In this document: positions 51,631 to 60,623 of the stretch, one piece after another
Layout: each line of letters starts with the position of its first letter
Numbering within the stretch: the stretch's first letter is position 1
Source of the DNA: UBA6055 sp965203755
Lineage (GTDB): Bacteria; Chloroflexota; Anaerolineae; Aggregatilineales; Phototrophicaceae
NCBI GenBank assembly: GCA_965203755.1
Contig: OZ241910.1
Span: 930,001-994,000, forward strand
Direction of reading: 5' to 3'
DNA length: 64,000 nucleotides
The notes under the pieces: model-generated
Database searches by the model: none
Seen by the model: the letters and a program-made list of their open reading frames with translations, nothing else
What the model was told of the DNA's origin: nothing
Position numbers and translations under genes: made by a program

Positions 51631-51727
51631 CCCGCGGCCGGTCGGAGTTCAGGCTAGCGGCGATTATGGACGTCTGCTAAAGTGTTTGAGCTTCGTTTCG
51701 CAGCCACTCAAGGAGTCTTGTTTCGCC

Positions 51728-52852
51728 ATGCGCGTCGCACATATCATTAAAGTCACCCGCATCGGCGGCGCTGAACGTCATCTTCTGGTTTTGCTTGAGG
51801 GCCTTCGCCGCGCGGGCATCGACGCCCGTCTCATCATTCTCGTCGAACCGGGGCAGCCGATGGACGATATGATGGCTGAAGCTCAACGCGGCGGCATTCC
51901 CATCCGCCGTTTGAGCATCCGCCGCGATTATGACTTGACGCTGCTCTTGAAAATTCGGCGGGAGCTGCGCCGAATCAAGCCTGATATCGCGCATACCCAT
52001 CTCATGCACGCCGACCTGTTTGGCTGGCTGGGGGCAAAGGCGGCCGGCATCCGCACCGTCATCAGCAGCCGCCACAACAATGACCGATTTCGCCATCATC
52101 CCTTTTGGCGCCGCATCAGTCCGATTCTGTGGCGTTTGACAAGCGGCGGCATCGCCATTTCGGAGGCTGTCAAGCGCTTCGCCGTCCAGGTTGAAGGCGC
52201 GCCCGAACATAAAATCAGCGTCGTCTATTATGGCATGGCATATCGCTGGATATCCGATGACGAAGTTCATTCCGCCCGCCAAGGCATACGCGCCGAATTG
52301 CAGCTGGAGCCGGATGCCATGCTGCTGGGGATGGTCTGCCGTCTGGTGGAGCAGAAAGGCATACCCTATGCCCTGGCGGCTTTCCACAGCATTTGCGCCC
52401 GCTTTCCAAGGGCGCGCCTGGTCATCGCCGGCGATGGCGCGCTGGCTGTTGAACTGCGCCGTCTGGGGGATGCTTTGGGCATTTCCAACCGCGTTCACTG
52501 GCTGGGCTGGCGCAGCGACGCCGCGCGGCTGATCGCGGCCTTTGACATTGTTCTGATGCCAAGCCTTTGGGAGGGCTTTGGGCTGGTGCTGCTGGAAGCC
52601 ATGTCCAAACGAGCGCCGATTATCGCCAGCCGCGTCAGCGCCATTCCCGAAGTGGTCAGCCACGGCGAAACCGGCATTTTGATTCAGCCTGGCGATGCCC
52701 AATCACTCGCTCGGGCAATGACCTGTCTCTTGAATGACCCGCCGCTGCGAAAGCACATGGGGCTGCTGGGCGCGGCGCGTTTGGAGGAGCGTTTCAGCGT
52801 GCGGCAGATGGTCGCCGACACTATCGCCGTCTACGAAAAACACCGACCTTGA
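51728..52852 (+). CDS. GT4-family glycosyltransferase
   Basis: A GT-B enzyme with N-terminal IIKVTRIGGAERHLLVLLEGL and HTHLMHADLFGWLGAK, then C-terminal LGMVCRLVEQKGIPYALAAF, LVIAGDGALAVELRRL and LMPSLWEGFGLVLLEAMSKRAPIIAS, holding the E(x7)E retaining motif. It likely builds surface polysaccharide or glycolipid. The start is the ATG at 51728; the longer frame from 51497 overlaps the peptidase gene. The TIR-FHA gene follows after 18 bases. Confidence 0.92.
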   Translation: MRVAHIIKVTRIGGAERHLLVLLEGLRRAGIDARLIILVEPGQPMDDMMAEAQRGGIPIRRLSIRRDYDLTLLLKIRRELRRIKPDIAHTHLMHADLFGWLGAKAAGIRTVISSRHNNDRFRHHPFWRRISPILWRLTSGGIAISEAVKRFAVQVEGAPEHKISVVYYGMAYRWISDDEVHSARQGIRAELQLEPDAMLLGMVCRLVEQKGIPYALAAFHSICARFPRARLVIAGDGALAVELRRLGDALGISNRVHWLGWRSDAARLIAAFDIVLMPSLWEGFGLVLLEAMSKRAPIIASRVSAIPEVVSHGETGILIQPGDAQSLARAMTCLLNDPPLRKHMGLLGAARLEERFSVRQMVADTIAVYEKHRP

Positions 52853-52870
52853 ACCGCGCGCGGGCTGATG

Positions 52871-53641
52871 ATGAAGAACATTTTTCTGTCTTATTCCCGG
52901 CGAGATCTTCGCTTGGCTGAAGAACTGCGGCAGGCATTGCTTGGTCAAGGCTATCGTCCCTGGATAGGCGTTAATCCGGGGCGCGGGCCGGATTGGCGTT
53001 TGGAGATCGACGATGCCATCCAAAACGCAGACGCTCTGATTGTCGCCGTCACCGCGGCCGCCGCCAATTCGCTTTACGTCACCTATGAGTGGGCTTATGC
53101 GATGGGGCTTGGCGCGCCAGTGTTCGCCATAGTCTTTCAGGCGGCATCGGTCCATCCGCGGCTGCTGGCCGTCGAAACCTATGACATCCGCGACTGGCCT
53201 GACGAAAATCATTTTTGGGATTATTTTCTGCGCGAATTCAACCGCCAGATGCAGCAGAGGCCGGCAAGCCGACAATCCATCCATCCGCCTGAAGCCGAGA
53301 CGCTGGACTATGACAGGAGCGTCATGCCGCTGGGGCCCGGCTATTGGCTGGTGATTCGCCGCGGCCCTATGCTTAATCAGATGTTTCGCCTGGACAAAGA
53401 CATCGTGTCTTTGGGGCGCGATGCCGTCAATGATATCCTCATCAAGGACCCCGAAGTGAGCCGTTATCACCTGCGGCTGCTAAAACGGGGCGATGTTTAT
53501 CTGCTGGAAGACCTTGGCAGCGTCAACGGCGCCCGCATCAACGGGCGGCGAACCGCTGGCAGAGCCCGGTTGAACGACGGCGATGTCATCATGCTTGGCG
53601 ATGGGATTGGTCTGTCTTATCATTTGGTTTATGGCCGCTGA
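52871..53641 (+). CDS. TIR-FHA fusion protein
   Basis: The N-terminal 130 residues are a TIR domain: KNIFLSYSRRDLRLAEELRQAL (box 1 and first helix), GYRPWIGVNPGRGPDWRLEIDDAIQNADALIVAVT, and NSLYVTYEWAYAMGLGAPVFAI, in which the glutamate sits where NAD-cleaving TIR enzymes have their catalytic residue. After a linker, residues about 175-250 form an FHA domain: VSLGRD, DPEVSRYHLRLL, EDLGSVNGARINGR, the phosphothreonine-binding loops. No signal peptide or membrane segment is present. The FHA part suggests response to protein phosphorylation; no kinase gene is in the window. It shares the strand and spacing of the GT4 gene. Confidence 0.88.
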   Translation: MKNIFLSYSRRDLRLAEELRQALLGQGYRPWIGVNPGRGPDWRLEIDDAIQNADALIVAVTAAAANSLYVTYEWAYAMGLGAPVFAIVFQAASVHPRLLAVETYDIRDWPDENHFWDYFLREFNRQMQQRPASRQSIHPPEAETLDYDRSVMPLGPGYWLVIRRGPMLNQMFRLDKDIVSLGRDAVNDILIKDPEVSRYHLRLLKRGDVYLLEDLGSVNGARINGRRTAGRARLNDGDVIMLGDGIGLSYHLVYGR

Positions 53642-53654
53642 ATCGGGGGCAGAA

Positions 53655-54311
53655 TCAGATTTTGCGGATCACCTGCGCCGGGCTGCCGGCGACGACCGTT
53701 CCCGGCGGCACGTCGCGGCTGACGACGCTGCCGGCGGCGATCACAGCGCCTTCACCGATATGAACCCCTTTCAAAATAAGCGCGTTCATCCCTATAAAGA
53801 CATCATCGGCAATCGCAATCGGGGCGGTCTTGGCAGCCAGTGGATTGACCCGCCGCAGCGCCGCGTCAAGCGGATGGAAGTCGGTATCCGCGATCACCGC
53901 ATTAGCGCCGACCCAGACTCGATTGCCAATGGCGATGCTTTCGTCGCAGACCAATGACCCGCCGGTCATGCCAAAATCGTCGCCGATGATGAGGCGGGCG
54001 CCCGGCCGGCGGGCGCTGATGATCACCGGGTGGTTGGGGGCCAAGGGGTTGCTCATGGCGGCCGACCGCAGATTCATTCCCCGCCCAATACGGATGCAGC
54101 TGCGGCGATGCCGCTGTATGATTGGCAAACCGTAGCAGCGCCAGCCTGGTCCCAGCCGCAGGCCGCGCAGCGTCCACCAAGCCAAGGGCAGGATAAGCAG
54201 GCGGCGGATCTCATTGCCGGCCTTCCACGGCGTCTCGCGCGCCAGGCGAATCGAATCCAGTGAGAACAGCGAAGCCGGAATATCCGCCGGCGGCCGGCGC
54301 TCATCAGTCAT
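53655..54311 (-). CDS. Hexapeptide-repeat acyltransferase (LbH/WcaF-like)
   Basis: The C-terminal half is a left-handed beta-helix of imperfect hexads: IIGDDFGMTGGSLVCDESIAIGNRVWVGANAVIADTD is the type of sequence seen, ending with IADDVFIGMNALILKGVHIGEGAVIAAGSVVSRDVPPGTVVAGSPAQVI. The DTDFHP-type segment supplies the usual catalytic histidine of CoA-dependent O-acyltransferases. The N-terminal 60 residues include a hydrophobic/aromatic stretch (LILPLAWWTLRGL). It probably acetylates a sugar in surface polysaccharide assembly, in line with glycosyltransferase genes near it. Confidence 0.88.
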   Translation of the reverse strand: MTDERRPPADIPASLFSLDSIRLARETPWKAGNEIRRLLILPLAWWTLRGLRLGPGWRCYGLPIIQRHRRSCIRIGRGMNLRSAAMSNPLAPNHPVIISARRPGARLIIGDDFGMTGGSLVCDESIAIGNRVWVGANAVIADTDFHPLDAALRRVNPLAAKTAPIAIADDVFIGMNALILKGVHIGEGAVIAAGSVVSRDVPPGTVVAGSPAQVIRKI

Positions 54312-54359
54312 AAGACGCTCACAGACCCACGGTGATTCATCGCTCCATCCTGGTCTTGG

Positions 54360-57287
54360 TCAGGGTACGTTAAAGCTGATGTCGGTGACTTGGACTAGGT
54401 CGCCGCCGCGAATCAGCCCAAGCCGCAGCAGATAGAATCCGGGGCGGAGCGCATCGGCATGCAGTGTTTCTAATTGGCCGCTTATCACCGGATTATGATG
54501 GGGCTGTCCCAAAGGCGTCCAGTCAGCGAACTGGCCGCCGCGAATGAAGAGATGATAATAGTCGGCTTGGCTGCTGTCGAACTGCGCGGCGCCGATAATG
54601 GGAATCACCCCCCGCACCGGCTGGCCGCTGGCCGGCTGCTGGATTCGCAGCGCGGCGCCGACGCCGCCAATCGGCTGAACGCTATAGACATGGGGCCAGC
54701 AGTCAATCGTCGGCAGGAAAGCGAGATTGGCTTCGCGGGCGTAGCGTTCGGCTTCGATGGCATCATTCCGCGAGGTCGCCGGGCCGCCGATAAACCAGAG
54801 ATCGCGGGCGCCGGCGGCGATGGCCGGCGGGGCGTCTTGAACTGGCACGCGGCAATAGCGCGGCGGAATGGGCTGCTGTTCGCCCGGGCGCACCCTAAAT
54901 TGGAGGCCGGCGGCGATTTCCGGCGGCAGGGGAAAGGCCAGGGTTTGGTAGATGCCGGGCGAGACTTCGCGAAGGACCGAGCCTTGCGTCGGCAGCGACC
55001 TCGGCTGAATGACGCTGGTCGGGTAGCGCAGGCCGCCGGCCGCATCGGGGATGCCGGCGGGACCATCCAGAAACCATTCATTGACCGTCGCCGGGCAGTC
55101 TGCCGCTGGGTCTGACAAACGGCGCACATCGCAGATCTGGCGCAGCGACATGCCGGGCGGCGGAATCGGCCGGTCATCCAGCAGCTGTCCCTGGTTGGCA
55201 AAGGCGCCGAGCATCTGGGGGTCATTGTAAATTCCGGTCAATACCGCATTCCAGATCGGCGCGGCGCCGGTCAAACCGGAGGTGTTGATCATCGACTGGC
55301 CGTCGTTATTGCCCAGCCAGACGCCGACGGCGGCGTTGCGGGTATAGCCGATGGTCCAGTTGTCTTTCACATCGTCGGTCGTGCCGGTTTTGACCGCAGC
55401 GTAAAGGCTGTCTGCGCGCAGGGGGCTTTCTGCGCCCATGGCGGGACTGCGGGCGCGGTTGTCGGCAAGCATATCGGTGATGATATAGGCGATGCGCGCG
55501 TCCAGCGCCTGGCTGCCGGCGGCGCGGCGGCGCGCCGTCCGTTCGGAAGCCTGACCATCGGGGCAGCCGGCTTCATACTGATACAAAATGAAACCATCGC
55601 TGTCCATGACACATAAAATAGATGTCACCGGCACATAGGATCCTTGATTGGCAAACACGGCAAAGGCGTTGGTCAGTTCAATGAGGGTGATTTCGCCGCC
55701 GCCCAAGGCGAGCGACAAGCCATACTGCGATGCGTCCTGCTTGAGCGTGGTCACGCCAAAGCGGCGCAGCAGTTCCAGCATCGAATCCACGCCCGCGAGG
55801 CGCAGGGTCTGCACCGCCGGGATGTTATAGCTGTTAGCGAGCGCGGTTCGCATGGTCATGGGGCCGTGGAAGACGCCGTCATAGTTGCGGGGCTCATACA
55901 CTGGCTGGCCTGGAATCTTGATTTGGGCGCCGGTGTCCCAGATCACATCGCCTGGGGTCATCCCGCGTTCCATGGCGGCCGCATAGGCGAAGGGTTTGAC
56001 GGCGCTTCCTGGCTGCCGAAAGGCGATGGTCACATTGACGCTGCCGTCAATGGCGGCGCTGTTATAGTCGATGCTGCCGACCATGGCGATGATCTCGCCG
56101 GTCAAAGGCTTGATGACGATCACGGCCGCATTGCTTGCGCGGTGCGCTTTCATCTGCGCGACTTGATTCGCGGCCGCCTGCTGCGCCAGACGATTCACAT
56201 TCTGGTCAAGCGTGGTATAGACGCGCAGGCCGCCGCGGGCGATCTCTTCGGGGCTATAGCCCAAGCCGGTCATCAGACGCTCAAGCTCGGCCTGGGCATA
56301 GACCGTGAAGTGCGGCGCCTGGAGCGAGACGTTGGCGGGCGCAAATGACAGGCCGGCGCTCAAAGCGCGATGGGCCTGCTTTTGCGTGATGTATCCTTCT
56401 TCGATCATTTCGCCCAAGACCTGACGCCAGCGCGCATCCACCGCCGCTTGAATGGCCGGGTCAGGATTCAGCGGGTCAAGGCTTGCCGGCGCCTGTGGCA
56501 GGCCGGCCAGCATGGCGGCTTCGCCTAGGTTCAAGGCTTCGACATCCTTGCCAAAGAATGTCTGGGCGGCGGTTTGAACGCCATAAGCGAGGCTGCCATA
56601 GTAAATCTCATTGAAATACATTTCGAGGATTTCTTCTTTGCTTTTGGACTGCGTCAGCGCAACCGCCAGCAGGATTTCCTCGATTTTGCGGGCGATGCTG
56701 CGTTCGGCGCGTTTTTCAAAATCAAAGAGGACATTCCGCACCAATTGCTGGGTAATGGTGCTGCCGCCGGGCGTGTTTTCGCCGGCATCGGCGCCAAGAT
56801 ACTTCAGCGCCGCCACCAGGGTCGCGGCCACATCGATGCCGATATTGTCAAAAAAGGTGTCATCCTCAATCGAGATCGTCGCTTGAATGAGGGCAAGCGG
56901 GATGCGCTCATAGTCCACCCGCACCCGGCGGCCTTCGCCAAAAGCCTCGTAGAGCGCGCCGCCGCCGCGGTCATAGATAAAGGTGCTTTCAAAGCCGCGA
57001 TAACTGTCCACCTTGACGGCGCGGGCGGTCCATTCGGCTTCGACTTGGGGGACCAAGATGACCGCCGCCAGCAGGATCAGCAGCGTCAGGCCGCCGCAGC
57101 CGGCCGCCAGCAGGCCCGCCAGCGCCCAGATACATCCTGATGGCAGCCCAAGCGCGCGCCGCCGGCTTTTGCGCGGCCGACGGCCGGGGCTGGCCGGCGG
57201 CGGATAGCGATGGCCGGCCCGGGCTGGCGGCGGCAAGGGCGCATTGAGGCGCGGCGGATGGTTTGGATTTTGGTTTTCGGCGGCCAT
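54360..57287 (-). CDS. Class A penicillin-binding protein (PBP1A-like)
   Basis: This bifunctional cell-wall enzyme has a proline-rich cytoplasmic tail, one membrane anchor (about residues 50-80), a GT51 glycosyltransferase domain (IEDDTFFDNIGID with the catalytic glutamate near 139, then GGSTITQQLVRN), and a transpeptidase domain with SxxK in GSAVKPFAY near 425, SYN in ANSYNIPAV and KTGTTDD near 630. The last 250 residues form extra beta-rich modules (RGVIPIIGAAQFDSSQADYYHLFI), common in this phylum. It polymerises and crosslinks peptidoglycan. At 975 residues it is long for the class. Confidence 0.95.
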   Translation of the reverse strand: MAAENQNPNHPPRLNAPLPPPARAGHRYPPPASPGRRPRKSRRRALGLPSGCIWALAGLLAAGCGGLTLLILLAAVILVPQVEAEWTARAVKVDSYRGFESTFIYDRGGGALYEAFGEGRRVRVDYERIPLALIQATISIEDDTFFDNIGIDVAATLVAALKYLGADAGENTPGGSTITQQLVRNVLFDFEKRAERSIARKIEEILLAVALTQSKSKEEILEMYFNEIYYGSLAYGVQTAAQTFFGKDVEALNLGEAAMLAGLPQAPASLDPLNPDPAIQAAVDARWRQVLGEMIEEGYITQKQAHRALSAGLSFAPANVSLQAPHFTVYAQAELERLMTGLGYSPEEIARGGLRVYTTLDQNVNRLAQQAAANQVAQMKAHRASNAAVIVIKPLTGEIIAMVGSIDYNSAAIDGSVNVTIAFRQPGSAVKPFAYAAAMERGMTPGDVIWDTGAQIKIPGQPVYEPRNYDGVFHGPMTMRTALANSYNIPAVQTLRLAGVDSMLELLRRFGVTTLKQDASQYGLSLALGGGEITLIELTNAFAVFANQGSYVPVTSILCVMDSDGFILYQYEAGCPDGQASERTARRRAAGSQALDARIAYIITDMLADNRARSPAMGAESPLRADSLYAAVKTGTTDDVKDNWTIGYTRNAAVGVWLGNNDGQSMINTSGLTGAAPIWNAVLTGIYNDPQMLGAFANQGQLLDDRPIPPPGMSLRQICDVRRLSDPAADCPATVNEWFLDGPAGIPDAAGGLRYPTSVIQPRSLPTQGSVLREVSPGIYQTLAFPLPPEIAAGLQFRVRPGEQQPIPPRYCRVPVQDAPPAIAAGARDLWFIGGPATSRNDAIEAERYAREANLAFLPTIDCWPHVYSVQPIGGVGAALRIQQPASGQPVRGVIPIIGAAQFDSSQADYYHLFIRGGQFADWTPLGQPHHNPVISGQLETLHADALRPGFYLLRLGLIRGGDLVQVTDISFNVP

Positions 57288-57393
57288 AAGGTGTCCTGGC
57301 TGTGTCTGTTCCTATTGTACCGTTTTTCGGCTGGCGGCATACAGCAAGTCAAGGCTTGATGAATCGCCGCACTTGGAATCGCGGCGGGTTGAA

Positions 57394-57402
57394 TGATAAA
57401 AT
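57394..57402 (+). promoter_or_regulatory. Extended -10 element of the GT2 gene
   Basis: TGATAAAAT repeats the extended -10 string found at 10101 and 35644. The predicted leader before ATG 57433 is about 24 bases. GGAGCAGAGCC before the ATG is a usable ribosome-binding site. Confidence 0.45.
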
Positions 57403-57432
57403 AAGCGCGGCGATTTAATTTGGAGCAGAGCC

Positions 57433-58437
57433 ATGCCGATTCAGCCGGAAGTCATCGAAGAGCCCGAACTGGAGCTTTCGGTGGTTATTCCTGTGTACAA
57501 CGAAAAAGGCAATATCGAAAAGCTGTACCATGAACTGACCGGCGCGCTGGAAGAACTTGGATGCGATTATGAGATCATCGCCATCAACGACGGCAGCCGC
57601 GACGGCAGCTATGAGATGCTGAACGGGCTGCAAAGAAAGGACGGCCGCTGGCATATTATTCACTTTCGCCGCAATTTTGGGCAAACGGCGGCCATGGCGG
57701 CTGGATTCGATGCGGCGCGGGGAGAGATTGTGATCACGATGGATGCCGATCTGCAAAATGACCCGCGCGACATCCACAAAATCCTGAACAAGTTTGAAGA
57801 AGGCTATGATATTGTCAGCGGCTGGCGGCAAGACCGCAAAGAGCCGCTGTTTCTGCGCCGCATTCCGTCAATCATCGCCAACCGCATCATCTCCGGCGCC
57901 ACTGGCATCAAGCTGCATGATTACGGCTGCACCTTAAAAGCCTATCATTTTGATGTGGCCAAAGGCGTGCGGCTGTACGGCGAACTGCATCGTTTCATTC
58001 CGGCGCTGGCAAGCCAGATGGGGGTGCGCGTCGCCGAGGTCGCGGTCAAAGACCGGGCGCGCAGCTGGGGCAGCAGCAAATATGGCTTCAACCGCACGTT
58101 CAAGGTCATCTTGGACTTAATCGCGGTGATCTTCCTGCTGGGCTACTTCAACCGGCCGCTGTATGTCTTTGGCGCGGCCGGCTTCGCTGTGGGCGCAATC
58201 GGGACCTTATTGGGCTTATACCTGACTGTGTTCAAACTGCTGACCGAAAACAAAATCGGCGACCGCCCGCTGCTGCAGCTGGCGGTCCTCTTGATGGTGC
58301 TGGGGGTGCAGTTCATCAGCACCGGCATCGTCGCCGATATGATTATGCGTACTTATCACGAGTCACAGCGCAAGCCCATCTACTACATACGGGAACGGCG
58401 GCGGGCGGCGGAGAACATGCCCGAGGCCGGCGGCTAA
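57433..58437 (+). CDS. GT2-family glycosyltransferase with C-terminal membrane segments (DPM1/GtrB-like)
   Basis: The GT-A domain opens with LSVVIPVYNEKGNIEKLYHEL, shows NDGSRDGSYEM and the metal-binding VITMDADLQNDP (DxD region), and LHDYGCTLKAYH with the acceptor-side residues. Two membrane helices follow (VILDLIAVIFLLGYF; FGAAGFAVGAIGTLLGLYLTVF; with a third at LLQLAVLLMVLGVQFISTG). This is the plan of polyprenyl-phosphate sugar transferases. It likely loads a lipid carrier used for surface glycans. It overlaps the convergent polyprenyl synthase gene by 4 bases. Confidence 0.92.
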   Translation: MPIQPEVIEEPELELSVVIPVYNEKGNIEKLYHELTGALEELGCDYEIIAINDGSRDGSYEMLNGLQRKDGRWHIIHFRRNFGQTAAMAAGFDAARGEIVITMDADLQNDPRDIHKILNKFEEGYDIVSGWRQDRKEPLFLRRIPSIIANRIISGATGIKLHDYGCTLKAYHFDVAKGVRLYGELHRFIPALASQMGVRVAEVAVKDRARSWGSSKYGFNRTFKVILDLIAVIFLLGYFNRPLYVFGAAGFAVGAIGTLLGLYLTVFKLLTENKIGDRPLLQLAVLLMVLGVQFISTGIVADMIMRTYHESQRKPIYYIRERRRAAENMPEAGG

Positions 58438-59549
58438 AACCCGCGCTGGATCAGATAGCGCGCCCAATGATCCAGCAAGGCGGTATAATCACTGGCGGGC
58501 AGCCGCCGCAGATGCCGCAAAGCCTCATCAACATAGCGGCGCGAGATATCCTGCGCGTACTGGATGACGTCTAGATCGCGCAGCAGCGCCGTCAGGGCAT
58601 GGACTTCCTCTTCGCTGGCGCGGCTGTTGCCTAGCGCCGCCAGGATCTGGCGCCGCTGGCGGTCATCGGCCCGGTCGAGCGCTTTGAGCGTCAGCAGGGT
58701 GGCTTTGCCTTCTCGAATATCCGCGCCGACCGGTTTGCCCAGCCGCCGCGCATCGCCGACCACGCCTAGGATATCGTCCTGAATCTGAAAGGCGGCGCCG
58801 CAGAGGCTGCAAAATTTCGCTATCGACTTCACCGCCGGAATATCGGGGCTGGCATCATTGAGGCCGATGGCGGCGCCGGCGCGGCCGGCGTATTCATAAA
58901 GCGCGCCGGTTTTTTTCCAGAGCATGTCAAGGACGAGATCTTCGGTGAGGTGATGCCGCCGGCCGGCAAACTGCACATCCAGGGTTTCGCCTTCGACCAG
59001 CATGGGCGTTACGGAAGCCGCCATTTCCTGCGCCAAACGGATGACTGTCTCAGCCGCTACCCCCCGCTCAAGATGCGCTTCGAACATCAACGACCATGAC
59101 CAGGCCTGCTGCACATCGCCGGTCAGTATGGCAATGGTGCGGCCATAGTGTTCGGCGGCGGCGCCCCGCCAGCCGAATTCGGCGCTGGCTCTTTGGGCAT
59201 AGTCGGCATGTATGGTTGGGGCGCCGCGCCGCGCGCTGTCTTTATCAATGATGTCATCATGCACCAGAGTCCAGGTGTGAAAAATCTCAATCGCGGCCGC
59301 AATCGGCAGGGCTTTGGCTTCATCGCCGCCGACGGCGCCGCAGGCCAGCATGGCGACCGCCGGGCGCAGGGATTTGCCGCCGCGCCTGACATAACTGTAG
59401 ACGGCCTCGCGGATGTGCGGCGGACGAAACCGGCGGACAAAACGGTCTTGCAGCAGATAATCCATGACCATCCGCTTTCGGTCGCCGACGGCATTCAGGA
59501 GCCGGTCAAAAGACTGCTGGCTGGAGGTCGCCGCGGTGGAATTGGGCAT
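58434..59549 (-). CDS. Polyprenyl (trans-isoprenyl) diphosphate synthase
   Basis: The all-helical synthase carries the first aspartate-rich motif DDIIDKD near residue 98 and the second DDILGVVGD near 258, plus GGKSLRPAV at the IPP site. It condenses isopentenyl diphosphate units to GPP/FPP/GGPP or longer chains; chain length cannot be read reliably, although an alanine/leucine-rich stretch before the first motif leaves room for longer products. At 371 residues it is slightly long. It stands alone between convergent and upstream gaps. Confidence 0.93.
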   Translation of the reverse strand: MPNSTAATSSQQSFDRLLNAVGDRKRMVMDYLLQDRFVRRFRPPHIREAVYSYVRRGGKSLRPAVAMLACGAVGGDEAKALPIAAAIEIFHTWTLVHDDIIDKDSARRGAPTIHADYAQRASAEFGWRGAAAEHYGRTIAILTGDVQQAWSWSLMFEAHLERGVAAETVIRLAQEMAASVTPMLVEGETLDVQFAGRRHHLTEDLVLDMLWKKTGALYEYAGRAGAAIGLNDASPDIPAVKSIAKFCSLCGAAFQIQDDILGVVGDARRLGKPVGADIREGKATLLTLKALDRADDRQRRQILAALGNSRASEEEVHALTALLRDLDVIQYAQDISRRYVDEALRHLRRLPASDYTALLDHWARYLIQRGF

Positions 59550-59864
59550 CTATGATTCTCTATCCGATAGCCTGCGAGCATCGGCATGATTATATCATCA
59601 TGGCGGTCATTCCCCAATGAGCAGCGGAGCCGCCAAATATGCAGTGGGGAAAATCGGCGCGCGAAAGCGCGGCCTAAGAGTCGCTTTTAGCTACCGTCAT
59701 TGCGCGGTATCCAGCGCTTTTCGCGCCCTGGACCGCCACGTGCTGCCATCTATTGCCAAAAACGGCAGGTCTATTGCCACCGATTTGGCGCGGTTGAAAC
59801 GCCGGGATCGATTGTGCTGATGCCGCATTCATAAACCGCCGGCCGCCGAGGACATCAATCAGGT
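59550..59864. other. Intergenic gap with no recognised content
   Basis: An open frame at 59617-59820 has no ribosome-binding site or recognisable product and is not accepted. No clear promoter, terminator or repeat is seen. Confidence 0.4.
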
Positions 59865-60617
59865 CTATCCCAGGCTGGAGATATCAAGGTCTTGCAAAAT
59901 CAGGGACTGCGCTTGGGGGACATCCAGCAGTCCGCGGCCAAAGTTTCCCTGCGGTGTCACGACCGCGTATTGATTATCGACCCAGGCGATAAATCCAAGC
60001 GCTTTGCCGGGCGCTCGATTTGTTTTGAGCACGGCTTGACCGTCCACAGAAAACCGGGCCCCATCTGGCAGCCAGTCAATCGTATAGCTGTGAAAATCAT
60101 CGAGCAGCGAGGAATCCAGCGCCGCTTCGCAAACGCCAATCGCATGCTGCCCGACCGGCCAAAGGGCGCGGTAAAATGCCTTGCTTCGCATGAGCAGAAA
60201 TCCGAGCGGCGCCAAGGGCAGCAAGACGTAAAACTGCCAGCGGCGGGCATCAAAGACGGCCGCCTTCCAGCCATGCCCCGCCAGCCCCGGCGCCAGACAG
60301 ATATTGTTGGGCGGACTGGCGAAGAAAAACCAGAGCGCCTGCGGTATCCGAAAGCCGCGTTCGCCGGGGACAAAGATATGATTCCAGAAACCAAAGCCGG
60401 CTGTCCCCCTGATCGTCCCCTCTGCCCGCGCCCTGACGGTCAGACGCGCCGGCGGACGATTGCGAAAATCCAAACACCGCGGGCTGTAATCGCTGACTTG
60501 GGCATCATGATAATGACGGGATGATCCTGATGGAATCGAAAGAAGAAGCTCGTTTTCCCGCAGCTGCGCCCGGCCATTGCCCAACTGGGTCGTTTGCCAT
60601 TCATCCCCTTGATGCAC
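59865..60617 (-). CDS. Concanavalin A-like (GH16-type fold) protein, probably non-catalytic
   Basis: The sequence follows a GH16/ConA-like jelly roll: an early RLTVRARAEGTIRGTAGFGFWN, a loop with PGERGFRIPQALWFFFASPPN, and DDFHSYTIDWLPDGARFSVDGQAVL, which is the hallmark C-terminal strand set of GH16 proteins. The catalytic ExDxE strand is not found, so it is probably a lectin-like or lost-activity member. A hydrophobic stretch (FYVLLPLAPLGFLLM) interrupts the fold in the middle, unusual for the family. No signal peptide is seen. It begins 6 bases after the SH3 lipoprotein gene, in one operon. Confidence 0.7.
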   Translation of the reverse strand: MHQGDEWQTTQLGNGRAQLRENELLLSIPSGSSRHYHDAQVSDYSPRCLDFRNRPPARLTVRARAEGTIRGTAGFGFWNHIFVPGERGFRIPQALWFFFASPPNNICLAPGLAGHGWKAAVFDARRWQFYVLLPLAPLGFLLMRSKAFYRALWPVGQHAIGVCEAALDSSLLDDFHSYTIDWLPDGARFSVDGQAVLKTNRAPGKALGFIAWVDNQYAVVTPQGNFGRGLLDVPQAQSLILQDLDISSLG

Positions 60618-60623
60618 GGCGCA

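Noticed and set aside
59617..59820. 67-codon plus-strand frame in an intergenic gap
   Set aside because: No ribosome-binding site, basic low-complexity product and no recognisable family.
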